Assembly (NCBI GenBank): GCA_012800515.1
Contig: JAAZJE010000012.1
Location: 1 to 36,881 of the forward strand
DNA length: 36,881 bases
Source: Clostridiaceae bacterium
Lineage (GTDB): Bacteria > Bacillota > Clostridia > Saccharofermentanales > Fastidiosipilaceae
Reading direction: 5' to 3'
The notes beneath the pieces are model-generated. The model was not told the DNA's origin, searched no databases, and worked only from the letters and a program-made list of their open reading frames with translations. This document shows positions 18,001 through 26,818 of this stretch, one piece after another (within the stretch, counting starts at the first letter, position 1; every line of letters begins with the position of its first letter). The translations under genes and the position numbers were made by a program.

Positions 18001-19701
18001 TCACAGATCGGCATCCGGGATCGCGGCAAGATAATCGGCAATCGGCGCAATCACCGCCGCCAACGTATTCGGCTCAAACGGCGAGAGCAGATTACCGACC
18101 GCGGTCAACTGACGGAAAGGCAGACGCCCTCCCTGTCGGCAGAGCATCAGATAATCCTGCCACGCCATCTCGCGGTCGAGCCGCATCTTCTGCCAGAACT
18201 GCAACGCGCAGACCTGCGCCAGCGTGTAGTCGATATAGTAGAAAGGCGACTGGAAAATATGCCCCTGGCGGAACCAGTACGCGCCGCCGTCGAGAATCTC
18301 CAGATCCGCGTAATCCGTTGCCGGCAGATACATCCGCTCCAACTCGCGCCACACCCCGCGACGTTCGGCCGGGTTCAAATCCGGGCGCTCGTAAATCTCA
18401 TGCTGGAAATGATCAACCAGCACGCCGTAGGGCAGGAATTGCACCGCGCCCGACAGATGCAGGAACTTGAACAGCTCCGTCTGCTCACCGAAAAAGCTCT
18501 CCATCCACGGCCAGGCAATAAATTCCATGCTCATCGAGTGAATTTCCGCCGACTCCATCGACGGCCAACGATTCCCAGCCGGGAAAATATCACGCGACAT
18601 CCAATACTGGAAAGCATGTCCGACCTCGTGAGTCAGCGTTTCGACATCATCCCGCGTGCCGTTAAAGTTGGCAAAAATCGCCGGCAGTCCAAGCGTATCG
18701 AAAGAACAACAGAATCCACCGCCGCGTTTTCCCTCAGTCGCCGTAAGGCTCATCAACTCGCGCTCCGCCATAACGGCAAAGAACTCACCGGTCTCGGGCG
18801 AAAGTTCGCGATACATCCGTAACGCCTTCGCCACCAGCTCCGCCTCGCCGCCGATCGGCATCGGATTCCCGCTCCGTGTCTGCAGCGCCTGATCATAGAA
18901 GGTCAGCTTCTTCACACCCAGACGCTCGGCCTGACGTTCATACAGTTCCACGGTGAGCGGAACCACATGTTCCAGAACCTGTCGTCGATATGCGTCGACC
19001 TCGGACCGTCCGTAATCCAAACGCTGCATGCGCATATAGCCGACATCGACAAAGCTCTCTCTCCCCAGCTTCTGCGCAATCTCCCGACGCGTCCGCACCA
19101 GCTCGTCGAAAATCCGATCGAACTCGGGTAGTGCCTCGGCAAAGGCGGCGGTTTCGCCGCGCACGGCGGCATGACGCTCTTCCGCATCTTGAGAAGCTTT
19201 GTACGGAGCCAACTGCGCCAGAGTCAGACTTTGTCCGTTCCAGGGGATGCGAAGCGCGGCACGGAGATTTCCGTACTCCTGCGTCAGCATATTTTCCTTT
19301 TGCAAATCGGGCAGGACGGCTTCGTTGATCAGTTGCTCCTGCAGAGCTATATCCAGGAAGATTTTGCCGCCCGCCGCCAATTCCAACTGCGGCCGATACG
19401 GCGAGTGAAGCAGAGCCGAGTAGAATGCCTGTGCCGCTTGTTGTAATAGCGGCATTTTCTCGTAATGCCACGTCTCCTCGGCGGCGTAGAACTCGTCGCG
19501 CGAATCCACGGAGGCGCGGAAATGCGCCAGCGTTCCCTGGTCGCTATAGGCATTGATGGCCGCCTCCGCACGCCGCCAGCTCTCAATCTGCTCTTCGGCC
19601 GCGGTTGCGGCACGCAATGTCGACAATTCCTTGCTCAAAAATGATATCAGCTCGGCATCATCCGGACGCTTGTAAACGAAATCGGAAAATTTCTCAGCCA
19701 T
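18001..19701 (-). CDS. M3 family oligoendopeptidase (PepF-like)
   Basis: Zinc motif TLTHEVGHAFQYWMSRD; SMSMEFIAWPWMESFF. ORF extends to 19752, but that extension overlaps a strong upstream terminator, so MAEKFSDF at 19701 is the likely start. Confidence 0.93.
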   Translation of the reverse strand: MAEKFSDFVYKRPDDAELISFLSKELSTLRAATAAEEQIESWRRAEAAINAYSDQGTLAHFRASVDSRDEFYAAEETWHYEKMPLLQQAAQAFYSALLHSPYRPQLELAAGGKIFLDIALQEQLINEAVLPDLQKENMLTQEYGNLRAALRIPWNGQSLTLAQLAPYKASQDAEERHAAVRGETAAFAEALPEFDRIFDELVRTRREIAQKLGRESFVDVGYMRMQRLDYGRSEVDAYRRQVLEHVVPLTVELYERQAERLGVKKLTFYDQALQTRSGNPMPIGGEAELVAKALRMYRELSPETGEFFAVMAERELMSLTATEGKRGGGFCCSFDTLGLPAIFANFNGTRDDVETLTHEVGHAFQYWMSRDIFPAGNRWPSMESAEIHSMSMEFIAWPWMESFFGEQTELFKFLHLSGAVQFLPYGVLVDHFQHEIYERPDLNPAERRGVWRELERMYLPATDYADLEILDGGAYWFRQGHIFQSPFYYIDYTLAQVCALQFWQKMRLDREMAWQDYLMLCRQGGRLPFRQLTAVGNLLSPFEPNTLAAVIAPIADYLAAIPDADL

Positions 19702-19738
19702 GTTCCCCTCCGTAAATATTCGGTCGTAAATATACTCT

Positions 19739-19790
19739 AAAAAAATCCCCACTCAGTGTCCGGCCTCAAAGGCGGAGTCACCGAGCGGGG
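19739..19790 (-). terminator. Intrinsic terminator downstream of rpsF-ssb-rpsR
   Basis: Minus strand CCCCGCTCGGTGACTCCGCCTTTGAGGCCGGACACTGAGTGGGGATTTTTTT. Confidence 0.85.
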
Positions 19791-19816
19791 CATCGTCTCC
19801 CGACGAGGGCACCGTC

Positions 19817-19842
19817 TGCCGGGAAAGCACAGCTTCCCGGCA
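19817..19842. repeat. Near-perfect inverted repeat (hairpin) in the rpsR 3' region
   Basis: TGCCGGGAAAGCACAGCTTCCCGGCA: 11-bp stem with a single-nt bulge. Confidence 0.75.
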
Positions 19843-19873
19843 AAAGGACGTCCATACCCCGACGGGACGCGCT

Positions 19874-20290
19874 CTATTCGCCGGTAAAGGGCAAGAGAGC
19901 CAGATGACGGGCGCGTTTGATCGCCGTCGTTAAAGTGCGCTGATGCTTGGCGCAGGTACCGGTCATCCGACGCGGCAGGATCTTGCCGTGTTCGGATATA
20001 TAGCGGCGCAACATTGCGCTGTCCTTATAATCGATTTCCTCTACGTGTTCGGCGCAAAAAGTACAGACTTTGCGTCTGGGGCGCCGGGCACGCGAACGAC
20101 CGCCATCGGAAAAACCGCCACCGCCGCGACGTCCGCCTTCGCGATCGCGATCGAAATCACGATCACGCGCTTCGCGTCCGCCGCCGCGATTTTCGCGAGC
20201 CTGCGCGGTTGCCGCGGTCTCTTCGCCGGCAACCTCCTCCGTAGTTGTTGCCACCTCCTGAGTTTCAGTAATTTCTTTTTCTTCTGCCAT
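19874..20290 (-). CDS. rpsR: 30S ribosomal protein S18 with ~65-aa acidic/RG-rich N-terminal extension
   Basis: C-terminal [65 protein letters not shown] is S18; N-terminus is low complexity. Confidence 0.95.
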   Translation of the reverse strand: MAEEKEITETQEVATTTEEVAGEETAATAQARENRGGGREARDRDFDRDREGGRRGGGGFSDGGRSRARRPRRKVCTFCAEHVEEIDYKDSAMLRRYISEHGKILPRRMTGTCAKHQRTLTTAIKRARHLALLPFTGE

Positions 20291-20367
20291 AATTATCTAC
20301 CTTTATTTTCTGTGTTGTGTATCTCTATCGTATCCTCTGTATTGTGTGCTCTGCTATGCAGTTCCGA

Positions 20368-20952
20368 TTAAATGTCAAATGGTAATGACGTATCGTCATC
20401 AGGAGCTTCAAAATAGCTGTATTCCCTACCCGGTTCCTGCTCGTCGGTTTTGTTCGGTGTGCTTGCCGCAGTTGCCGGTTCCGGCGCGTCGTAGCCGCCA
20501 CCGCTCCGCTGGGTGTAACCGCCGCTCTGCTGGCCGTAGCCGCCACCCTGCTGGTAGCCGCCGCTCTGTTGACCGTAACCGCCGCCCTGTTGGTAGCCGC
20601 CCTGTTGGGCATAAGCACCGCCGCCACCGCCGTCACGCTTGCCGTCGGCAAAGTGCAACTCATCGGCGATAACCTCGGTCACATAGCGACGATTGCCGTC
20701 GCTGTCGTCCCAGGTACGAACCTGCATGGATCCGACAACCGCCACGCGCATTCCCTGCTGGAACCAACGTCCGGCAAACTCCGCCTGCTGGCGCCAGGCC
20801 ACAATCGGAATGAAATCCGTGGGATACTCTCCCTGCTGATTTTTGAAGCGACGATCCACCGCCAGAGTGAATGAACAGACCGGAACACCGCTCTGCGTCT
20901 GTCGCAGTTCGGGATCACGGGTCAATCTTCCCATTAGTATAACTTTATTCAT
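20368..20952 (-). CDS. ssb: Single-stranded DNA-binding protein
   Basis: MNKVILMGRLTRDPELRQTQSGVPVCSFTLAVDR OB-fold start; Gly/Gln/Tyr repeats; acidic tail DDDTSLPFDI. Confidence 0.96.
   Translation of the reverse strand: MNKVILMGRLTRDPELRQTQSGVPVCSFTLAVDRRFKNQQGEYPTDFIPIVAWRQQAEFAGRWFQQGMRVAVVGSMQVRTWDDSDGNRRYVTEVIADELHFADGKRDGGGGGAYAQQGGYQQGGGYGQQSGGYQQGGGYGQQSGGYTQRSGGGYDAPEPATAASTPNKTDEQEPGREYSYFEAPDDDTSLPFDI
20508..20620 (-). repeat. In-frame tandem repeats encoding the Ssb linker (QQGGGYGQQSGGY)
   Basis: Repeated GGGYGQQSGGYQQ blocks visible in the protein and as repeated CCGCCGCTCTGTTG/CCGTAGCCGCC DNA. Confidence 0.7.
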
Positions 20953-21038
20953 GTTTGACCTACCTTTCTGTTTGTCATCTCCGCGTCGCAGGCATATCAG
21001 GCCGATGCCCGCGGCAGTTCGACGATTCTGTATCCGCT

Positions 21039-21326
21039 TTAATCTTTCTTAACTATCAGCCAGCGTAAAACGCCGTCAGTTATCTTGAGCAGACGCTCAA
21101 TCTCGGCCGGAGCCTCGGGCTCGGCTTCTAACTGATAGACGGTATAATACCCTTCACGCTGGTCTTCAATCTCATAAGCCAGACGCCGTGCGCCCCAGTC
21201 ATCTTTATCTATTATACTGCTCAATGAGGTAAGCATGGAATCAATCTTCTCGGCCAAAGCTTTGACTGCTTCGTCGCCTTGAAGCGTACTGAGTACCGTG
21301 ACCAACTCGTATTTATTAGCCATCAT
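21039..21326 (-). CDS. rpsF: 30S ribosomal protein S6
   Basis: ANKYELVTVLSTLQGDEAVKALAEKI...DDWGARRLAYEIEDQREGYYTVYQLEAEP...ITDGVLRWLIVKKD. Confidence 0.95.
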   Translation of the reverse strand: MMANKYELVTVLSTLQGDEAVKALAEKIDSMLTSLSSIIDKDDWGARRLAYEIEDQREGYYTVYQLEAEPEAPAEIERLLKITDGVLRWLIVKKD

Positions 21327-21334
21327 TTCACCTC

Positions 21335-21373
21335 CTCTCGGTCATTCGGCTCCAACTTTCGGTTGGAACGAGG
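21335..21373 (-). promoter_or_regulatory. Putative S6:S18-binding autoregulatory leader of the rpsF operon
   Basis: Minus strand CCTCGTTCCAACCGAAAGTTGGAGCCGAATGACCGAGAGG: CTCG/CGAG outer stem, CCAAC/GTTGG inner stem, bulge with CCGAA, immediately upstream of the rpsF RBS. Confidence 0.6.
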
Positions 21374-21536
21374 AATATGCCTGATCACGCGCGGTCTTAC
21401 GACCTTAACCAAGCAATAATAGCAATGATCCTTTGCGGCTGTCAAATTCAACCGCTAGGCTCTGTTATTCAGCTCTGTTATTCAACCGCTAGGTCCAACC
21501 GTTCGTTCAAATTGCCCTAAATATGGTAAGTTTTCG

Positions 21537-23084
21537 TTAATGCGGCAATGTTTTCCGACGGTACAAACGATATACAAAGACCTGCTTTTCATACGGATGC
21601 GGAATAGCCTCGACCAGATCATAGGGCAACCCCGGATAGAGCGGCTCCAATTCCTGGTTATTCGTGATAATGTAGTCGACTTTACCCGCCATGATCGTCT
21701 CACGCCAGATCCGAACCCGCTCCGGGACGATTGTATTTGTACCAATGAAGTATTTATCGTCGGGTACAATCTCGGCAACATTTTGGAAGCCGTGATCCAT
21801 TGTGGCATGAATCATTAGGGTCGGATCGGGGGTTTGGCGGATGATTTTACGGAACTTATATTGGGGCAGATCTTCGCGCCCATAGAGGAGCAGGTAAGAG
21901 TGGCGACCGGATGCTAACGAGAAAGGGATTAGGAACGCCAGAATCAGGATAGTGGCGGCCAGGCTTTTTTTACGGTTGATACCGGCTCGAACGGAGTCCG
22001 GAACCCACCGGAGCAGACTAATGATGCCCAGGATAGATAGGATGACCAAGGGAAGAAAGTAATAGTTGAAAACGAAGGGTAGGGCAATCAGAATGCCCAG
22101 CATACTGCCATAGATACAGCGAACGGCCAGGCGTAACCTGCGTTGGGGATTTTTACGCGCCCATCCCAAGCGCAGAAAGCCGACCAAAGCCATACCGGTG
22201 ATCAGAGGATTGCTACCGAGGCCAAAAAGAAAACGGCCGATGTGGAAGATAATGCCCCGGTTAAAGTGTTGCGCCAGTTGTTCGTTAAACTGATTATGCG
22301 TTTGGGCGTAAGTGACGGCGTTGGAACGGATATAAACGGCGAACATGTCCGCAAAGGAGTGGGTTAAACCACAATAAAACAGGAGAGGCAACGAACCTAA
22401 AATAATACCCAGTACCCAGAGTGCAACCTTCCGGAACAGACCTTTCCAATCTCTCGAACAGACAGAAACAATCAAAATAGCTAGACAGAAGCCGATATGA
22501 AAACTCAGGAGGGTGTATTTTGTCCAAAAAATCACGGCGGTCGCTATGCCTTGAAAAATCCAGGCTCCGGCCGGCAGGTCGGCGTCTTCGTTTCTTGACC
22601 ATTGAAGTAGCTTATATAGCGAATAGGCCAGGAAAGGCAACATTAATTCTTCCGCGCTGTCGCCGTGAGCGAAAGCCGGCGAGAAGGTGGTTATGAAAGC
22701 TAGGATGGCCAGGGTCGGCGGAATAAGTCCGGAAGGCAGATAGAGTGCCATCGATTTGTAGGCAAAGAAGAGAAAAAAGGTCAGTGCCAGAGTTTCCAGG
22801 AGATAAACACCGAAAAAACCGGGATAGGAAATCAAGGTGGCGGGAATATGGAGCAGATAGTGGTAAAGGCCTTTTTGCTCAAAAATGTCCGCGTAGAGGA
22901 CTTTACCTTTCAGCATCATCCGGGCAACCGTAATGTAGGCGTTGGCATCACCCCAATCATTGATCGGATAGATGAAGGACGATTTTGAGCCGACGGCAAC
23001 GAAGGCGACGGCAATAAAAAAACAAGTCAGGATAATTTTAAGCGAGTTGGATTGTTTGGCGGTTGACAGGTTGATTTTAGACAT
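21537..23084 (-). CDS. Polytopic membrane protein, GT-C/PMT-type glycosyltransferase-like
   Basis: 515 aa, many TM helices; N-terminal DWGDANAYITVARMMLKGKVLYADIFEQKGLYHYL resembles the GT39/PMT first-loop motif. Confidence 0.7.
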   Translation of the reverse strand: MSKINLSTAKQSNSLKIILTCFFIAVAFVAVGSKSSFIYPINDWGDANAYITVARMMLKGKVLYADIFEQKGLYHYLLHIPATLISYPGFFGVYLLETLALTFFLFFAYKSMALYLPSGLIPPTLAILAFITTFSPAFAHGDSAEELMLPFLAYSLYKLLQWSRNEDADLPAGAWIFQGIATAVIFWTKYTLLSFHIGFCLAILIVSVCSRDWKGLFRKVALWVLGIILGSLPLLFYCGLTHSFADMFAVYIRSNAVTYAQTHNQFNEQLAQHFNRGIIFHIGRFLFGLGSNPLITGMALVGFLRLGWARKNPQRRLRLAVRCIYGSMLGILIALPFVFNYYFLPLVILSILGIISLLRWVPDSVRAGINRKKSLAATILILAFLIPFSLASGRHSYLLLYGREDLPQYKFRKIIRQTPDPTLMIHATMDHGFQNVAEIVPDDKYFIGTNTIVPERVRIWRETIMAGKVDYIITNNQELEPLYPGLPYDLVEAIPHPYEKQVFVYRLYRRKTLPH

Positions 23085-23153
23085 CTACTTTTCTCCGTTA
23101 CGTTACACTTGTCCCAAAAGCATTTCCCCGTGCAACCAATCCTCCAGACAGGC

Positions 23154-23170
23154 GCAATATACCATATTGC
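23154..23170. promoter_or_regulatory. Inverted repeat GCAATAT-ACC-ATATTGC in a divergent promoter region (candidate operator)
   Basis: Perfect 7-3-7 inverted repeat between divergent genes at 23084(-) and 23256(+). Confidence 0.4.
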
Positions 23171-23255
23171 CCAATGTATGTAAACGCCACGCAACCGTAT
23201 TGCCAACCGTATTATGTGTTATTATTGATTTATCCGATAGAAAGTGAGATTGCGT

Positions 23256-23903
23256 ATGACCTACTATATAGTTGCCGGTCTGGCGTTAGTCGTAATGACG
23301 TTTTTCGGTATTCAATTCAAGATCAACGAGCGCAAGCGCCTGTATCCGCGCCGCTTAACCCTGATGTTTAAGGGATCGGCCACTTTCACGGCCGCCCTGC
23401 TCGCCGTCTATGCCGCCGCCATCGGAGGCGGCAAATTCGCCATTTTGATCGCCGTCGCATTGTTTCTCGGCGGGATTGCCGACATAGTTCTGGAATTAAA
23501 TTTCATCGGCGGCATGATAATTTTCGCCGTCGGTCATTTCTTCTACTACGCGGCCTTTATCGGCGCCGTCGGATTCCATGCCTGGAGTCTGTGGATATGG
23601 CTCGCCATGATAGTTGTCATCCTGGTTATCTGCCTATACGGTCATTTCAAAACCGGACAGCCCATCTGGCACTACCTCGTTTACGGCGCTGTTTTGGTCG
23701 GGACACTCGCTCTCGCCGTTCCCTACGGCGTTATTGCGACGATAGCCGCCGCACTCTTTGTCATCTCGGATGCGTTTATCCTCTTCATGCAACTCGGTGT
23801 CAAAGAGACCTGGATCGATTTGACCGTAATCATAACGTACTATATTGCCCAATATCTCTTCGCCCTAACTGCGCTCATTCACGCCGTCCGAGCGGTCTCT
23901 TAA
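23256..23903 (+). CDS. YhhN/lysoplasmalogenase-like family membrane protein
   Basis: Polytopic; ALFLGGIADIVLELNFIGGMIIFAVGHFFYYAAFI and ALFVISDAFILF match the family pattern. ATG 23256 has an AAAGTGAG RBS; the ORF is open to GTG 23244. Confidence 0.7.
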   Translation: MTYYIVAGLALVVMTFFGIQFKINERKRLYPRRLTLMFKGSATFTAALLAVYAAAIGGGKFAILIAVALFLGGIADIVLELNFIGGMIIFAVGHFFYYAAFIGAVGFHAWSLWIWLAMIVVILVICLYGHFKTGQPIWHYLVYGAVLVGTLALAVPYGVIATIAAALFVISDAFILFMQLGVKETWIDLTVIITYYIAQYLFALTALIHAVRAVS

Positions 23904-23968
23904 AGAATCCAGCTGCTTCCCGCCGGCGGGGTTTTCGGTCGATTGATTTCGTTGCCGACTGATTTCAG

Positions 23969-24535
23969 CTATTTTCCGTTTGCCGCGTTGATTTCGCGGC
24001 GCAGACGCGGGAACAGTTCGACAATCAGGTCGTGGATTTCCCGGGCGGTCGCCCGATAGACCTCCAGGTCTCCCCTATAGGGATCGGCCACGCTTCTGTC
24101 ACGCTCATCGAGCGCATATTCGTATATTCCGGCGATCTTGTGCGCGTATTCCGGCAGGATACGGCGCAGATATTCCGCATGTGACGCTTCCATCGTCAGG
24201 ATCAGCCCGACCCGCTCGATTAATTCCGCATTGAGCCCTGTAGCCCGGTGTCCGCTCAAATCGCGGATTCCCGGGTAGTCCTCGTCCAGTGCCCGTTTCG
24301 CATTCGCAGAGGCCGGAGCGCCTTCCGCGGCCATCAGGCCGGCCGATTCGGCCCGCACCGGCAGGGGGAGGGGTTGCTTGGCGTTCAGATATTCAAACAG
24401 AGCCGCCGCCATCGGACTGCGGCATGTATTGCCCGTGCAAACGAAGACCAGAGCTAATTCCGGCAAATTATTTTCCCTTGCTTGAGCTACACTCATCGGT
24501 TCGGTCGCCACCGCGCACTCGGCTTCAGTCGACAT
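23969..24535 (-). CDS. Low-molecular-weight phosphatase family, YwlE-type (predicted protein-arginine phosphatase)
   Basis: LVFVCTGNTCRSPMAAALFEYL P-loop with Thr after Cys; general acid region VADPYRGDLEVY. Start at 24535 (MSTEAE) has a GAGGAGG RBS. Confidence 0.87.
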   Translation of the reverse strand: MSTEAECAVATEPMSVAQARENNLPELALVFVCTGNTCRSPMAAALFEYLNAKQPLPLPVRAESAGLMAAEGAPASANAKRALDEDYPGIRDLSGHRATGLNAELIERVGLILTMEASHAEYLRRILPEYAHKIAGIYEYALDERDRSVADPYRGDLEVYRATAREIHDLIVELFPRLRREINAANGK

Positions 24536-24536
24536 A

Positions 24537-25688
24537 TCATTCATCCTCCTCGGCACCGCCGCCCGCCGCGCGGCGGAGACGATTCATATAAGCCTCACCG
24601 CCCGAACCGGCGGACAAACCTTCCGCGAAAATAACCGCCGCTCCGACACGATCGAAAGAACGTAAAGCGGCAAAGAGTTCATGGGCCGCGGCGCTTGGAT
24701 CCGGCTCGGCGGCATAGACAATTACTTCCGGTCGCAACTCTGCCGACAATGCCGTCGGACCGCTTAAACCGCCTTTAAATGCCTCCAGAGTAGCTGACGA
24801 TATGAATAGACCTACAAGGCGCTCTACGCCTTCCTGAGGCGATTCAACGCTCAAATAGCGCTCGAGCCGAGCCCGTAGATCCTTTGCTCGCGCGCCACTG
24901 TCGTCGCCCGTAAAAATCTCCAGACGCGCCCGCGGTGCGTAATGGCGATATTTCTGTCCCGGCGACAGGGGCGGTGCTTGCGACCGGCTTTGCTCCCGTT
25001 GACTCGCTTCGGCGCACTCGCGGTTTTGTTCGGCTCGCTCGACACCGAAATACTCAGCAGTAAAATCCGCCAACATCTCCCGCGTCACGAGCCCCGGACG
25101 GAGAATTATCGGATAGTCATCGCGGGCGATAACCACGGTCGATTCAATACCGATCTGACAGGCGCCGCCGTCGACAATATAAGGAATCTTTCCGTCGAGA
25201 TCTTCCGCCACATCGCGCGCCACCGTCGGGCTGGGTCGCCCGGAGCGATTGGCCGAAGGCGCGGCCAAAGGAATCCCGGTCAGGCGCATGAGCGCCTGCG
25301 CGACCGGATTCTCAGGACAGCGAATCGCCACCGTATCCTGCCCGGCGCTGACGATATCCGGCACCCGTTCGTGGCGGGGCAGAACCAGAGTAAAAGGCCC
25401 GGGCATGAATCGCGCCATCAGGGCAACCTCAAATTCACTGATTCCGGTCGTCAGGTCGATTGCCAGGGACGGCTCCGACAAATGAATAATCAGGGGATTG
25501 TCGGCCGGGCGATCCTTAACTGCGAAAATCCGCGCCACCGTTGCCGCATTCAGAGCGGCGCCGCCCAGACCATAGACCGTCTCCGTCGGAAAAGCGACCA
25601 ACTCGCCGCGTCGCAAAGCCTCGGCCGGCTCCGCCAAAAGCCGTAAATCCGGCTCTTGCGCATCAACTTTGACTATCCGCGTCAGCAT
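24537..25688 (-). CDS. L-threonylcarbamoyladenylate synthase (Sua5/TsaC/YwlC)
   Basis: GELVAFPTETVYGLGGAALNAATVARIFAVKDRPADNPLIIHL; SANRSGRPSPT; C-terminal Sua5 domain. Confidence 0.95.
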   Translation of the reverse strand: MLTRIVKVDAQEPDLRLLAEPAEALRRGELVAFPTETVYGLGGAALNAATVARIFAVKDRPADNPLIIHLSEPSLAIDLTTGISEFEVALMARFMPGPFTLVLPRHERVPDIVSAGQDTVAIRCPENPVAQALMRLTGIPLAAPSANRSGRPSPTVARDVAEDLDGKIPYIVDGGACQIGIESTVVIARDDYPIILRPGLVTREMLADFTAEYFGVERAEQNRECAEASQREQSRSQAPPLSPGQKYRHYAPRARLEIFTGDDSGARAKDLRARLERYLSVESPQEGVERLVGLFISSATLEAFKGGLSGPTALSAELRPEVIVYAAEPDPSAAAHELFAALRSFDRVGAAVIFAEGLSAGSGGEAYMNRLRRAAGGGAEEDE

Positions 25689-25690
25689 AT

Positions 25691-26779
25691 TTAGCCCTGT
25701 CCCTTTTCCAATAATTGCGCCTGATGATATTGCATCAACGGTTCAACCAAAAGATCCAACTGACCGGCCAGCACATCATCGAGACGATAAAGGGTCAGAC
25801 CGATACGGTGATCGGTAACCCGGCTCTGCGGATAATTATAAGTGCGGATGCGCTCGGAACGGTCGCCGGTACCGATTTGACTGCGCCTTTCGTCGGCGAT
25901 GCTCCCGGCCCGGGCGGCTTCTTCCTGATCAAGCAGAATGGCCCGCAATACCGCCAAAGCCCTTTCCTTATTCTGGAATTGTGAGCGCTGATCCTGACAG
26001 GTGACCACCGTCCCGGTCGGCAGATGGGTAATCCGAATCGCCGAGGAGGTTTTATTGACGTGCTGACCGCCGGCGCCGCTGGCCCGATAAGTATCGATTT
26101 GCAAGTCCTCCGGGCGAATTTCCACCTCGACCTCGTCGACCTCGGGCATGACCGCCACCGTCACGGTCGAAGTATGGATGCGTCCTCCGGACTCGGTCTC
26201 GGGCACCCGCTGAACGCGATGCACACCGCTCTCAAACTTCAGACGGCTGAAGACCTTCTGTCCGGCCAGGGCAAAGACTATCTGTTTATAACCGCCCAAG
26301 TCGGTCTCGTTTACATCGATCAACTCTACTCGAAAATTATGGGCGGCCGCATAGAGCGTGTACATATTGTAGAGCTCCGCCGCAAACAGCGCCGCTTCCT
26401 CCCCGCCCGCTCCGGCACGAATCTCGATGATGACATTGCGCTTATCGCGCGGGTCGCTCGGTAGCATCAGGACGCGGATCTCCTCACGCAATTCCGTCTC
26501 GCGTTCCGTCAATTCACCCAACTCATCGTAAATCATCCGCCGCAATTCCGGATCGGACGCGGCCTCCGCCTCCATGGAGGCGGTTTCCGCCTGAGCCGCA
26601 AGATTCTCGGCCAGTTCCCGGATCGACGCGGCAACTTCCTCAAGATCGGCCAATTCCTTACAGCAGGCCATATAGCGCTCGTGGTCGACGAGGACATCCG
26701 GATCGGCGGCCAAGGCCGTCAATTCCTCATAGCGACTTAAAACGCCTTTCAATTTTGCATCAATTTCCTTCGCTGCCAT
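25691..26779 (-). CDS. prfA: Peptide chain release factor 1
   Basis: EIRAGAGGEEAALFAAELYNMY, RVQRVPETESGGRIHTSTVTVAVMPE, RASGAGGQHVNKTSSAIRITHLPTG. Confidence 0.96.
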   Translation of the reverse strand: MAAKEIDAKLKGVLSRYEELTALAADPDVLVDHERYMACCKELADLEEVAASIRELAENLAAQAETASMEAEAASDPELRRMIYDELGELTERETELREEIRVLMLPSDPRDKRNVIIEIRAGAGGEEAALFAAELYNMYTLYAAAHNFRVELIDVNETDLGGYKQIVFALAGQKVFSRLKFESGVHRVQRVPETESGGRIHTSTVTVAVMPEVDEVEVEIRPEDLQIDTYRASGAGGQHVNKTSSAIRITHLPTGTVVTCQDQRSQFQNKERALAVLRAILLDQEEAARAGSIADERRSQIGTGDRSERIRTYNYPQSRVTDHRIGLTLYRLDDVLAGQLDLLVEPLMQYHQAQLLEKGQG

Positions 26780-26818
26780 ATCACTCTCTTATCCGTATTC
26801 CCGTAACTCTTATCTGAG

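Noticed and set aside
19702-19752. N-terminal extension of the M3 peptidase ORF
   Set aside because: Overlaps the T-tract and stem of the upstream terminator; MAEKFSDF at 19701 is the better start.
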